Part shown: positions 19,801 to 28,668 of the stretch, in pieces
Numbering within the stretch: the first letter of the stretch is position 1
Layout of the letters: every line of letters begins with the position of its first letter
Origin: Aurantiochytrium sp. KH105
Taxonomy: Eukaryota; Sar; Bigyra; Thraustochytrida; Thraustochytriidae
Length of the DNA stretch: 64,000 nucleotides
NCBI GenBank assembly: GCA_003116975.1
Contig: BGKB01000101.1
Coordinates: 1 to 64,000, forward strand
Direction: 5' to 3'
The notes under the pieces: generated by a model
Databases searched by the model: none
Told to the model about the DNA's origin: nothing
What the model saw: only the letters and a program-made list of their open reading frames with translations
Translations under genes and position numbers: made by a program

Positions 19801-20362
19801 GTCAGTCGGCGTTGGCAATGCTCTGGTCACCGACTTTGAGCCCTTTTTTGAGGACGGTTCATTGATCGAAGATGAAAAGGACACGGGCGCCGTAGGACAG
19901 GCGAATATTCCGCTCGCTGCTGGGCTCAAGTACCACGTCTTTTTGAGTCATCGTCAATATGACGCAGGCGATGCTTGCAATCTCATGGCCGAAAAGCTTC
20001 GCAATCGTGGCCTTCGTGTCTGGATCGACCAGGAGACCGAGGGCAACCTTGCAGAGGATGCAATGAAGCGAGGGATCCGCGAATCCAAATTCTACTTGCT
20101 CTTTCTTTCCAAGACTGTGTTCGAGGGCACCGTGGTTATGGAGCTGGAAGCGGCACTACAAGAGGAGAAACCGATCTTGGTCGTGCACGAGAGTGATCCA
20201 AATCGTCCGGGCTTCGCTCCTTTCTCCGCTTACATTGCCGCTGCTCCGGCATCGGCCAAGCATCTTTTCAAAGAGAAAGAGTCCATGCCTTTTCAGCGTC
20301 GCCTATACCTTGCAGAAGCTTTTTACAAGGAGCTCATTGAGCGCATCAGCGCCACCAGATGA
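16889..20362 (+). CDS. WD40-Roc-COR-TIR protein B
   Basis: An 1157-residue tandem paralog of the upstream gene with the same domain order. WD40 repeats occupy ~1-345, Roc ~360-610 (P-loop GQGAAGKTS at ~374, WDYAGQD at ~524, VGTHYD at ~586), then COR, and TIR from ~1013 with the conserved Glu at 1085 (MELEAAL). It differs from A in three ways. A 39-residue insertion sits inside one WD blade (about 17588-17708). A longer basic loop lies in Roc (KRPEERSARKNRQS region). The protein stops right after the TIR (ERISATR), without A's hydrophobic extension. Identity with A is patchy, with near-identical tracts next to diverged ones. The start ATG follows a GCC repeat and matches the MGRIG start of WD40-only paralogs. 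Confidence 0.92.
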   Translation: MGRIGAVNGVAQTADVVLAASEDGYLRAWSKKDGALVLEMKTPDNSAAVSLAVQGNLAVVGTSCYRKGLSRTEVPGGLFLIDLATASVLHALEGHTKSVLSVIFDGIEIISGSDDQTVRVWDKISGRETLRIDAGAEVFSVAAHENLLVAGLGNCTVRICDRASGDPRHVLREARGAVFAVAIDAQRMVSGSKDQKVRVYAVPSFKLLHVLRGHTNWVYSVALEGERIVSGSKNEPRTRPIPRRVAATANGRTGRGYVYNGYGERVDGLIMPTSTVRVWDSRDGMELRVLRGHDDTVRSLSLLGSEIVSGSHDRSVRIWDAETGASTRTFSGTEAVRPIEEVLGATEAATEGLKAALANGDPAELGRCKLMVIGQGAAGKTSVVRSLLGIPPVVEHISTVGVKLTRTDAKSWDEIKDSDSGFERQAYRVAALRIAAQKKQPTSNKRPEERSARKNRQSLPKRVSQGLSNVVFGRRRSSAAQTFVAEVQVELVPEAEVAQRFDIAEIADMAGKTQSGQKIYFTIWDYAGQDVFYALHHIFLTREGGIFMLVFDMQELLIKQEKAVNYLFFWLNSVKLHAPTAPIILVGTHYDEASIDINEVEEILVENLSVDENENIVTNPAGELSFFPIDNMSREPGHASELRSAVEASASSLEAVSRKISLRWLKVLDDLLKLDCDHVPFETVQELATNYHAGDQTDELLSFFHELGVLVHLRATDILHDKVVLNPQWLLDKLSRVIADKIHVKQMRYNRELRNAGLKKDFAALRKRGIATLSLLRFLWNDEEVDYLRGFMHETMLMSDWAFPEEALTSGREDETFFLVSSLLKNVTDRELEQDIHSVRQGLTCILDFSQLYLPDGVFARLLSLCSKHSGDVTTKWGAPRLAGHQAIIRFGLSEFALEERNNQIRLIMVPGTRDPASTLKTLISMFRGARDAVFKDLPWQLHLQSPRNSSIRVEYGYLVDARRAEVAEVASVGVGNALVTDFEPFFEDGSLIEDEKDTGAVGQANIPLAAGLKYHVFLSHRQYDAGDACNLMAEKLRNRGLRVWIDQETEGNLAEDAMKRGIRESKFYLLFLSKTVFEGTVVMELEAALQEEKPILVVHESDPNRPGFAPFSAYIAAAPASAKHLFKEKESMPFQRRLYLAEAFYKELIERISATR

Positions 20363-21291
20363 CCCCCACGAGAAATTTGTTTGAAAATTGATCATTTTTT
20401 GTTTCAATCGAATTCGATGCCTACCTTTTTCACCTCTTTACGCTTGCAAGTACGCGCAATTTTTTGTTGTTTGTTGATCTGTCTGTTCACGATATAGAAA
20501 CTCCTCTGCTTGCATATTTTCGCAGCCAAAGCCTCGGACAATGATAAAGATAACCGATGCATGCCACTTCAGTTCAGGTCGGTGTGTCGATCCCCGTTGA
20601 TGACAGACTCGGAGAACGTTGAGCATTGTTAAAATTCGGAAAATCGCGCCCGCGACGTTCGAGCAAAAATGGTGCACCAGTGAACGAGCACGTATTCGAC
20701 AAACTTTGAATCAATGCTTGCGTCTGGTACGCGATGCAACCAACAGTGGTTTTGTCTCACAACCAAGCCTCATCCTGCAAATCATGAATGTGTCGATATT
20801 TGCTTGCACAAAATGTCGATCGAAGTCGGCGAATTTGACATTGCGAGGACTCGGGAAACATGTATCTCAACCGCTCGGCCTCGTCTTGAGGATTTCCAAG
20901 CCACTGCTGAGTTTTCCTGAATCATACAGTGAAGCCGTCTTGAGCCAATGTACTCGACTCCTTTTTTTTTTTCAGTTCTTCTCAGGTGAATCTGGTGAAA
21001 ATGACAAGTGTATGCTCACTTGCTCATGATGATCGTTGTCTGTGTCTGTTTTTCTAATCTCAACACACAGATGGATGGAAACGGAATAACTGTCTGAGAA
21101 TTTATAGCGAAAGCACATGGAAAAAGAGCAAGAATGCAGAGGATGATCAATCATTCTTTCCCTTTCTAAGTATGCGGCGTTCAAGGCGAGATGGTCGGAT
21201 TTGCGCAGCGTATGCTTGATTGTGCTCATGTACACAGACCATACGCATATGCATATGTATGGTATGTCATGGTATGTTCGCTTCCGCTCAT
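20363..21291. other. Convergent intergenic region
   Basis: About 930 bp, AT-richer than the genes, between the TIR gene B and DHFR-TS 3' ends. It has a T run at 20961-20971 and a 12-bp CATATGCATATG palindrome at 21246-21257. Small ORFs here show no recognisable domain. Confidence 0.6.
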
Positions 21292-22932
21292 CTACACAGA
21301 CATTTCCATCTTGATGGTCTTGTGTGGCTTGTAGCCCACGAGCTCAAGATCCTCGTACTTGAAGCCATCAATGTCAGTGTTGTCAGTGTTGATCTTGAGC
21401 GTGGGAAAGGGGCGGGGGTCACGCAACAACTGCTCTTTGAGCGGCTCGACGTGATTTTTGTAAATGTGACAGTCGCCAATCACGTGAATGAATTCGCCCG
21501 CGCGCAAGCCCGTGCACTTTGCAAGGAGGTGCGTGAGCAAGGCGTAGGAGGCAATGTTGAACGGCACGCCAAGACCAATGTCACCAGAACGCTGGTACAT
21601 TTGGCACGAAAGCTCGCCCTTGGAAACGTAGAACTGAGCAAACATGTGGCAGGGCGGAAGCGCCATAAGGTGAAAGGCAGCCGGGTTCCACGCCGAAAGG
21701 ATCATACGACGATCGTTGGGGTTGGTTTTGATCGTGTGCACAAGCTGCGCAAGCTGGTCGACACCCTTACCCGAGTAGTCATCGTGCATCGTGGTGTAGT
21801 CCGCGCCAAAGTGCCGCCACTGAAAACCATAGACGGGGCCGAGGTCACCTTCCTCTCGGTCTGTGAGGCCGATCTTGTCGAGATATTCACGAGACCCGTT
21901 GCCATCCCAAATGTGAATGTTCTTTTCTTGCAGTGTCTTGGCGCTCGTGTCGCCTGACATGAACCAAAGAAGCTCCTCGGCGACGCCGCGCCAAAAGACG
22001 CGCTTCGTCGTGAGAAGCGGGATGGTGTCGTTGCGAAGGCTGAAGCGCATCGTTGTGCCAAAGGTGGACAAGGTGCCAGTGCCAGTGCGATCGCCGCGGT
22101 CATCACCGTGCTCAAGAACATAGCGCACCATGTCCAAGTATTGAAGTTCCTCGTGACACGAGGAGCGTTTGGTGACAGGGTGTGCGATGGGCGGGCGCGC
22201 GTTCTCCGTAAAAGGTGCCTCGGTTTCGGCTTCGGGAGAATCGGTAGTGGCAGCCGCCGGTTCTGGGCTTGTCGAGCGACGACGATCGGAGGCCTCGGCG
22301 GCAGGGTCCACATCTGCCTCGCTCGTCTTGCGTACAAAGTGCAGAAACTCGTACTGGACGCCATCTTCTTCCTGCCGACCCTCGGGAGCGAGATCCGGAT
22401 GTCCAGCGCATCGAAAGACCGCCTCGTCAATTTCAGGAAAGAACGTGTCGCACTTGAAGTCACCGTAGACACGCGTGAGAAATACGGAATCGCAAGCTTC
22501 GTGCGCAAGTGCCTCAGCGTACACGCTGGCGCCACCAATGACGATGGCGCGCTCGACATCAGGGCGCGCGCTGAGCTCCTTGAGTGCGGCATCAAGACTG
22601 GCGAAAATATCGACCTCCTTGGGAATGTCGAGCTCCTTCCGCACAGCCTCGGCGCCTGACTTGTCGGCGGCCCGAGTCGAAAGCACGACGTTAACGCGTC
22701 CTTCGAGCGGACGCATCTTGGCGGGAATGCTTGTCCACGTTTTTCTGCCCATAATGACGGCGTTCTTCTTGCCCTCTTCGCGCGCCGTGCTCGTCAACAG
22801 CTTAAAGACGCGCAGCTCGTTGCGCAGGCGCCAGGGGAGTCTGCCTTCGATCCCAATGCCGCTGCCGCTCTCTGCCACGGCTACCGCCAGGCTCACCGGC
22901 AGGCATGCCGCCTTGCCGACGTTCCCGCTCAT
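21292..22932 (-). CDS. DHFR-TS: Bifunctional dihydrofolate reductase-thymidylate synthase
   Basis: A 546-residue fusion enzyme for dTMP synthesis and folate recycling. The frame is open from a GTG at 22962, but the first ATG (22932) gives [15 protein letters not shown]. Residues ~10-190 are DHFR ([10 protein letters not shown] substrate loop, [19 protein letters not shown] motif). Residues ~190-260 are a low-complexity linker (Ala/Glu/Ser-rich). Residues ~265-546 are thymidylate synthase: [10 protein letters not shown] phosphate loop, PPCHM with catalytic Cys at ~428, and [20 protein letters not shown]. Order and length fit the fusion found in plants, alveolates, kinetoplastids and stramenopiles, which supports the host assignment. 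It is a single intronless frame. Confidence 0.97.
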   Translation of the reverse strand: MSGNVGKAACLPVSLAVAVAESGSGIGIEGRLPWRLRNELRVFKLLTSTAREEGKKNAVIMGRKTWTSIPAKMRPLEGRVNVVLSTRAADKSGAEAVRKELDIPKEVDIFASLDAALKELSARPDVERAIVIGGASVYAEALAHEACDSVFLTRVYGDFKCDTFFPEIDEAVFRCAGHPDLAPEGRQEEDGVQYEFLHFVRKTSEADVDPAAEASDRRRSTSPEPAAATTDSPEAETEAPFTENARPPIAHPVTKRSSCHEELQYLDMVRYVLEHGDDRGDRTGTGTLSTFGTTMRFSLRNDTIPLLTTKRVFWRGVAEELLWFMSGDTSAKTLQEKNIHIWDGNGSREYLDKIGLTDREEGDLGPVYGFQWRHFGADYTTMHDDYSGKGVDQLAQLVHTIKTNPNDRRMILSAWNPAAFHLMALPPCHMFAQFYVSKGELSCQMYQRSGDIGLGVPFNIASYALLTHLLAKCTGLRAGEFIHVIGDCHIYKNHVEPLKEQLLRDPRPFPTLKINTDNTDIDGFKYEDLELVGYKPHKTIKMEMSV

Positions 22933-23247
22933 GCTGTCACGCGCTTCCGCTCTCTCCCGCACCGCACCGCGTCGCGCGCCTGTCGTCGCGAGTCCACCTT
23001 CGTTCGCCGACTCGTGCTTGATGTTGGTTTGCTACCCGCTGTCGGTTTTGGTCACCTAACGACCATCCTAACCACCATGACCAGCCTTTTCCCTCAAAAA
23101 ACAAAAGGGGGGACGCAAGACAACTTTTGGTGGGCCATTGTAGCAAAGGCAAGAAGATTACGCAAAAGAGTTGCTGGTTGATGCACATGATGTTGACCGC
23201 CAACGTAACGTAAATCACCAGAGCAGAACCAAGGGCAATTTGTTTGT
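22933..23247. promoter_or_regulatory. DHFR-TS upstream region
   Basis: 315 bp between the DHFR-TS start and the 3' end of the next minus-strand gene; it should contain the DHFR-TS promoter. No specific motif is recognised. Confidence 0.4.
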
Positions 23248-25248
23248 TTACATGGCAAAGGAGATATTGAGGCTGGGGGGACAGCTTGCCGTGATCTCGG
23301 CGTGCGCGACCTTCATGAGAGTAAAGGGGGACACCGAAGGGGCGGGGAGGGAGGAAGATGCCACCACTTTTTGACCTGGCGGATCAAAATACGGAATGGC
23401 AGCATAGTCGTACAATGCGGGCGGCTGCATGGCCGGGTCCGCGCTGTTATAGGCGTCGTGCACAAACTGCATGCGAAAGATGGAGTGTTGCTTGAGAGCA
23501 AAGTCCTTCCCAAACAAGGTCTTGCGGAAATAAGGGGAATCGCGAGATATCCACCGTCGAGGCGGCGCGCGGTTGAAAGCAAGAACTGCAATTTCGTCGC
23601 CCGTATCCACGCGTATAGAGTCCAGACAGCGAAGAGCGACACGCTTGTCATACGCCAAACATTCGCCCGTCTCCTCGTAGCCATCGCAATCGAAGATGAC
23701 GCTTGGCTTGGTCATTTCACAAACAAGCTCTACATTTTCTGCTTCCATAACAGCTGTCAGAACTTTCTTCTTTGCAGCGTCCATGGACCCGCCGAGTTGA
23801 CTGTTGCACTCAATCAAGCTTGGCAGGGCCAGCTGATTGCGGAAAGGCTCCAGCGTAAGAAATGCATTTTTGCCACGAAAGACAAAAACCGAGTCTGCCA
23901 TGGTCTGGTGCGTATGAACGTGAAACTCACGCGCCGTGCCTGCAAAAGGAAAACGAAAGCGATGCCACATGACTGAGTGACTTGGGTCGGCCGGAAGATC
24001 ATATGTGCAAGGTCCCGTGCCAAGGCAGCCGTTGCCCGAGTGCAGATAGGTTACGGGGCGGGCAGGGATGGCGTCCTTGTGCAAAATGACAGCATCAAGG
24101 TAAACCCCTGACAACGTTTCGTTTAAAACATTGTTCAGGTCGAAATCCCCGGAGAACCCTGTTTGCTGGTCGTATATGAGGTGGCCCTCGTCGTCGGCAA
24201 GCTCATCCAGCAGACACGCGAGACCGCCTTCAGAAGCCTGGCATTCACTGTCGCCATGTGCTTGCACAAGTACATGGTGCAAGTCGCTGTTTGATTGGTA
24301 TCCGTGAAGCGTTTTCTTCGCAAGCTCGCTCCGCGCAGTGTAAGCGAAAAGGTGAGCGTGATGAATATGCAGGGGCGGATAACCGATGGCAGTCCCATTC
24401 GCAAATGTTGGAAGAAACATGCCACCCATGACAGAAAAGGTTTTGCCCATGTGACTTCGACGAAGACCACCCACATCTTGCCAGGATCCCGAAGCCCAAT
24501 CATAGCCACCGGGCATGTAAAAAGGACCGACCCGATCAATCGTGACGGTGACACCCTCTCGAGAGGGATCAGGAAAATGACAGACCTGGTGCAAGAGCAA
24601 TAGCTTCGTGGAACATTTTCGGTGCGGCTCCTTGCAGAGGACGAACTTTCTTCCAGAGGTTGAGCCTTTGATGAGCTGCCAGCCGGTCTCGTCCGGTTCC
24701 TCTTGACTCTCGACATTCTTGGTCAGCTCCAAGTGCCGGTCGAATTGTCCGCAGAATTTTGCTCGTGCTTCCATGAGTTCATCGAATCGTTTCCGTTTCC
24801 GCTTGATGCGTTCTTGGTCATGAATGAGAACCTTGTACTTGGGATCCGTTCCGAGCAGCGTTGTCGACCGGTCCTGCAGGTACAGATCCCATTCTTCGCG
24901 CGGAACAGCGCCGTTTGGGCTGTCGATAAGCTGTTTGGAAGACGAAGTAAGACCGTCATCGTTCCATGTCGTTGCGGCTGCAAAGAAGATTATGAGCGCA
25001 AAGACGAGGCTGCCCGCCCCGAGGGCCATTCTCGTGACTTTGGCGTGCCTCGCCGCGTCGGATGTCGCCTGCTCATCCTTTGCGTCAGAGATGAAGGGAT
25101 CTTTGGTGGGCACAAATGCCTCTGTTTCCTCTTGTCCTTTCTCCTCGAGCTGCTCATTTTCTTCGGGGGCTGTGCGAGTGGCTGCGGCTTTTTCACGACC
25201 TGAGGCCAGCGGCACGCGGACGTCCTCGCCGTCCTCCTCGGCCTTCAT
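23248..25248 (-). CDS. Type II membrane protein with His-rich lumenal domain, unknown function
   Basis: A 666-residue protein I do not recognise. The frame is open further upstream from a TTG, but the first ATG is at 25248. Residues ~1-70 are acidic and cytosolic in prediction. A single transmembrane helix follows at ~76-97 (GAGSLVFALIIFFAAATTW), then a ~560-residue lumenal or extracellular domain. It contains many Cys and two histidine clusters: PPLHIHHAHLF near ~285 and FHVHTHQTMAD near ~440, a spacing that suggests a bound metal. A possible relation to copper type-II monooxygenases (PHM-like His pairs) crossed my mind, but the other signature residues are not clear, so no function is assigned. 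It is divergent from the HROB-like gene. Confidence 0.75.
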   Translation of the reverse strand: MKAEEDGEDVRVPLASGREKAAATRTAPEENEQLEEKGQEETEAFVPTKDPFISDAKDEQATSDAARHAKVTRMALGAGSLVFALIIFFAAATTWNDDGLTSSSKQLIDSPNGAVPREEWDLYLQDRSTTLLGTDPKYKVLIHDQERIKRKRKRFDELMEARAKFCGQFDRHLELTKNVESQEEPDETGWQLIKGSTSGRKFVLCKEPHRKCSTKLLLLHQVCHFPDPSREGVTVTIDRVGPFYMPGGYDWASGSWQDVGGLRRSHMGKTFSVMGGMFLPTFANGTAIGYPPLHIHHAHLFAYTARSELAKKTLHGYQSNSDLHHVLVQAHGDSECQASEGGLACLLDELADDEGHLIYDQQTGFSGDFDLNNVLNETLSGVYLDAVILHKDAIPARPVTYLHSGNGCLGTGPCTYDLPADPSHSVMWHRFRFPFAGTAREFHVHTHQTMADSVFVFRGKNAFLTLEPFRNQLALPSLIECNSQLGGSMDAAKKKVLTAVMEAENVELVCEMTKPSVIFDCDGYEETGECLAYDKRVALRCLDSIRVDTGDEIAVLAFNRAPPRRWISRDSPYFRKTLFGKDFALKQHSIFRMQFVHDAYNSADPAMQPPALYDYAAIPYFDPPGQKVVASSSLPAPSVSPFTLMKVAHAEITASCPPSLNISFAM

Positions 25249-25994
25249 TTCTTGATCAAGAGGAATATGACTTCTTTCTACGCACAAGAGCAGCGCGAGG
25301 AAAGTGGCGGCGGTGGCAGCAGGAGCAGCACCGGCAACGGCGGCCACGGGCGCGCGCGGCCAGGGTATCGCGAGCCGGCCGCGGCGACGCGCCACAGTAT
25401 GAAAGGTTCTGCCCGGCGAAAAAAACGTGATGTGCGCGATGTGCGTATACACATTTTTTTTAAGGTCTCGGGTGGTCGGTCGGAGGCACCTAATCGGGGT
25501 CCTCGGTTCTTCGTCGAAAGAATGTGGAGAAGGCGAGAGCACGCGAGCACCCGGGGCCCGACGCGAGACGGATTTGAGGTGATAAATAATGGAGAGAGAC
25601 ACGTCTCTTGAGGCAGATACCAAATCTGCGTGTAGGCATTAAAGTCTTTCGTTTTCTGGTGTGGCTATAGTTGCTGGCAAAGTTGTTCGTTCCAGCATGC
25701 TGTGCATGCGCTCAATCAAGATTTTGGAGAAGTGCAGCAAGAAAACAGTATGACTGGAAGGAGAGAATGGCAACGTTGCGACCATTGCGCAGCACAAGAA
25801 CATCGATAAGTTTGACGCGATGCAGCTGAAGACCGTCCGCGGAACTGCCATCGGCGCGAAGACCGACCTCGAAAGGTCTGACTTGCGATACGCTGGTTTG
25901 ACTCTCGTCGCCTCCGTGTTACAGAGCAGCAGATGCAAAAGCGTTTCGAGCACAGAACGTGGAGCTCGCGCGCTTGCAGTGCTGGCGCGCGAGG
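25249..25994. promoter_or_regulatory. Divergent intergenic region
   Basis: About 750 bp between the starts of the membrane protein (minus) and the HROB-like gene (plus). Open frames extend into it from both genes but only with GTG or TTG starts. No domain or clear element is seen. Confidence 0.45.
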
Positions 25995-27995
25995 ATGGCG
26001 GACCCGGAGGAGGCGGCGCGCGCGGCGTCGCAGGCCGAGTCGGTCTTCTCGTACGGCAACCTATCGTTCTCGAGCTCGCAGCCGCAGGCCGAGCGCAGCC
26101 GCAAGAGAGCGGCACGGCGGGAAAGCAACCACCGCGAGCACAACGGGGACCACGCACGGCGGAACCGGCGCGAGCGCGACGGCGGCCAAGCGCCTCGGGA
26201 CGCAGAGGATGCCGTACCAGGATCAGGAGCAGGCGATGGCCGCGAATGTCAGACCAGCGAGGCGAAAGCTGCCGAAGGCGAGGAAGAGCCGCGCAAAGGT
26301 CGCAAGGTCCGCAAGTCACATGTTTTTTGGGCGGCGCGCGCCAACGCGGCCATCAGCAGCGACTTTTGCCTGAAGCTTTCTTCGCAAGAGGTGCAAAGTA
26401 TGGGCCAGACGGCAAAGCTAGGTCTGCGGCAAGACTTTCGACCGCCGCGACAAGCGCCCGTCGCCGCATCCCGATTTGACGTTCGGGCTGATGATGCGGC
26501 GCAACTTCAAGGAACCATCTTTGAACAACCTGCGCCACGAGCAGCAAAGAGACCTGATTATGCCAATGACGATGCATTCGGAGAAACGTCCCGTCTTGTC
26601 CAATCCACTTTGTCCTTCGCCACGGCTCCTAAGCGCTCGCGCACGAGCAAGTGCTTTGACGTTGCGCCGGTCGACGAGGACGAGGCCGCACTAAGCGGGG
26701 CCGAGCCGGAACGCTCGGCAGACGGGCTCGCCGCAGAGGCTGAGGCACGGCAGCGGCGCAATCCCTTTGAATCCGCGCCCTGGCGCATGGTACAAAGACG
26801 ATTTCCTTCAGCCTTGGAGGAGTATTCTGTGCGAGCCATTTTGGAGAACCGTCTTGGGAATGCGAGAAAGGTTCCCTCTCTGGCCGTGATCGTGCTCAAG
26901 ACGCACTACCTCGAAGAAGGTGCCACCTGCGTTCTCGCGGATCCAACGGGTGAAATTGAGTCAGAGGTTCACCCACAAGTTCTTAGTTCAGACCAGTACG
27001 ATTTCGTCGAAGGCTGCGCCGTCGTGCTCAAGGACTTTACTGTCTTTCGTGCGCACTTGAATCGTGAAGGCTATGCAAGTCACTCCGTTATCATTACACC
27101 GCGCAACATCGAGCGACTTTTTGGCGCAAACGAGATGACGGATACGCAAGATCAAGCGCATGTTAACACCGAAGACAAGCAGCCTGTCGACGCGGAAGAC
27201 GACAGCGATCTTGTGGGCTGGCTATCGGGTAACGCGGCAGAGGACGAGGCAACAAAACAGTCCGATGAAGTCCACCATCAAGAGGACACAGAGTCGTCTC
27301 TGCGCTTGAAGCAATTCGAAGCCTTGCTCACTTCCCAAGCATCATCGTCATCGCGAGAGCAAGAGCAAAAGCAAAAGCAAAAGCAAGATCAAAAACAAAA
27401 GCAAAAGCAAAAGGAGAAACAGACGCGACATCAGGGGGAGAAGACGCCCGCAACGCCGGACGTGGGTAAAGAAACAAAAGCGATGGACCGGCGAACGACG
27501 TTGATGTCCGCAAAAATAGACCCTGCAACCACAGAGGACGCAAGTCCGCGCATGGAGCAAATGGAAACCATCCACGATTCACAAATGTCGGTGTCGGTTG
27601 AAGAACGCAAGACGCAGGACCGAGAGCTCGAGAAGCCCCCAAAGCCGACTGTGGAGGGCAACACTACAACAGTGACAGTTCACCAGCAAGACACTTTAGT
27701 CTCCTGCTCCTCAAGGAACGACACCATTTCCGCAGAAACTGCAAGCTCGCGGATGAAGCAATTGGAGGTCATGCTGACGTCTCAGGGCGAAGGCGCCCAG
27801 CAAAATGCATCGCAATCATCTGATCCAGACTGCGCTTTTGCCTTCGCCTCGCAGGCTGCCACCGTCGCCGTCGCGGACCCAGCCACAAGCACTACTGCCG
27901 CGACGCCCGCCGTCGCTTCATCGCAAGCTTCCTCGTTTAACGACGATCGCTGGCTCGACGACGACGCCGACGCCGACGAGGATCTTTTCGCCTAA
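25995..27995 (+). CDS. HROB-like homologous-recombination OB-fold protein
   Basis: A 666-residue protein whose central block, residues ~270-385, matches the OB-fold domain of HROB/C17orf53. The block runs from APWRMVQRRFPS through VPSLAVIVLKT and DPTGEIESEVHP to VIITPRNIERLF. In animals HROB loads the MCM8-MCM9 helicase for DNA synthesis in recombination repair and meiosis. The flanks are low complexity: an Arg/Glu-rich N-terminus and a C-terminal tail with a Gln/Lys run (EQKQKQKQDQKQKQKQ) and Asp-rich end. Two similar blocks around LKQFEALLTSQ and MKQLEVMLTSQ, and a weaker MEQMETIHDSQ, repeat in the tail and may be short interaction motifs. The ATG at 25995 is chosen over a GTG at 25959. The OB match is from memory of the family pattern. 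Confidence 0.78.
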   Translation: MADPEEAARAASQAESVFSYGNLSFSSSQPQAERSRKRAARRESNHREHNGDHARRNRRERDGGQAPRDAEDAVPGSGAGDGRECQTSEAKAAEGEEEPRKGRKVRKSHVFWAARANAAISSDFCLKLSSQEVQSMGQTAKLGLRQDFRPPRQAPVAASRFDVRADDAAQLQGTIFEQPAPRAAKRPDYANDDAFGETSRLVQSTLSFATAPKRSRTSKCFDVAPVDEDEAALSGAEPERSADGLAAEAEARQRRNPFESAPWRMVQRRFPSALEEYSVRAILENRLGNARKVPSLAVIVLKTHYLEEGATCVLADPTGEIESEVHPQVLSSDQYDFVEGCAVVLKDFTVFRAHLNREGYASHSVIITPRNIERLFGANEMTDTQDQAHVNTEDKQPVDAEDDSDLVGWLSGNAAEDEATKQSDEVHHQEDTESSLRLKQFEALLTSQASSSSREQEQKQKQKQDQKQKQKQKEKQTRHQGEKTPATPDVGKETKAMDRRTTLMSAKIDPATTEDASPRMEQMETIHDSQMSVSVEERKTQDRELEKPPKPTVEGNTTTVTVHQQDTLVSCSSRNDTISAETASSRMKQLEVMLTSQGEGAQQNASQSSDPDCAFAFASQAATVAVADPATSTTAATPAVASSQASSFNDDRWLDDDADADEDLFA

Positions 27996-28189
27996 CTTTT
28001 GGCAAGCCAAAATGCAAAGCAAAGTCCGCCCCCCCCCCCCCAGGAAACCTGACCGCCCTCGGCCAGCTTGACTTGCCATTCTCCCTCGCCGTCCGGGACG
28101 CTGCCGCTCCTGCGGGCTGGCTCTGCCTCGAACTTGGCTCCAAGCCGCCTCCACACCTGGCTGGAGCCCGGCCCTCCAGCCTATACCAG

Positions 28190-28229
28190 CAGTGCAGAGC
28201 AGTGCAGTGCAGTGCAGTGCAGTGCAGTA
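28190..28229. repeat. GCAGT pentanucleotide array
   Basis: About eight GCAGT units, some imperfect, lying roughly 450 bp upstream of the HSP100 start. Confidence 0.8.
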
Positions 28230-28363
28230 CCGTGCGGGTTTGACGCGCAAAATTCGCGACAATACTTGTCATTTTTATTTTTATTTTTTTTCTCGTTGGA
28301 AGGTTTTCCACGCGGCTCCGAGGGTGTCCAAATTTAATAGACCCAGTGCGCTTGCCGGGGGGG

Positions 28364-28364
28364 N
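28364..28364. other. Single-N join in the assembly
   Basis: One N after a run of seven G. CCAGTGCG occurs on both sides of it, which suggests two contig ends were joined here. Confidence 0.7.
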
Positions 28365-28388
28365 ATCCAGTGCGGGTTGAGGAGGTTG

Positions 28389-28440
28389 TTCGAGATTCTT
28401 CGAGAGTGTTCCAGAGTGTTCCAGAAGCTGGTTCTGGTTC
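28389..28440 (+). promoter_or_regulatory. Heat-shock-element-like array upstream of HSP100
   Basis: TTC triplets at 28389, 28399, 28409 and 28419 are exactly 10 bp apart, followed by GAA at 28424 to make TTCcaGAA, and further TTC at 28432 and 28438. HSF binds alternating nGAAn/nTTCn units in 5-bp steps, and gapped or stepped forms are known. The position about 240 bp before the chaperone ATG fits an HSE. Confidence 0.65.
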
Positions 28441-28603
28441 TGGCTGGAAGGATCGCGAAGGAAGCTCGGGCCGCCGCGTCCCGGACGAAGGAAAAAAGCG
28501 AAAGGGCCGCGGCGGGACGCAGACGAAGGGGAGGGGAGGGAGAGCAAACCCGGAACTCGGAAAGCACGAAGACACGCATCGAGCGAGGAGGAAGGAAGAA
28601 GCA

Positions 28604-28631
28604 CTGCAGCAGCAGCAGCAGCAGCAGCAGC
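28604..28631. repeat. CAG run in probable HSP100 5' UTR
   Basis: About nine GCA/CAG units ending some 38 bp before the HSP100 ATG. Confidence 0.8.
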
Positions 28632-28668
28632 AAGAGCAGGAGCGACTGCGACTGTGACGTGCGCCACC

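Larger units (their letters stand above)
27996..28668. promoter_or_regulatory. HSP100 upstream region with repeats and one ambiguous base
   Basis: About 670 bp after the HROB-like gene. It contains a 13-base C run (28029-28041), a GCAGT pentamer array (about 28190-28229), a G run ending in a single N (28364), a heat-shock-element-like array (28389-28440) and a CAG run in the probable 5' UTR (28604-28631). Confidence 0.7.

Noticed and set aside
20619-21029. 136-residue ORF in the intergenic region after TIR gene B
   Set aside because: No domain, mixed composition and AT-richer than the genes; its start and stop have no supporting context.
25639-26319. 226-residue minus-strand ORF antisense to the HROB-like 5' end
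   Set aside because: Composition is Arg/Pro/Ser-rich with no domain, and it overlaps a better-supported gene.
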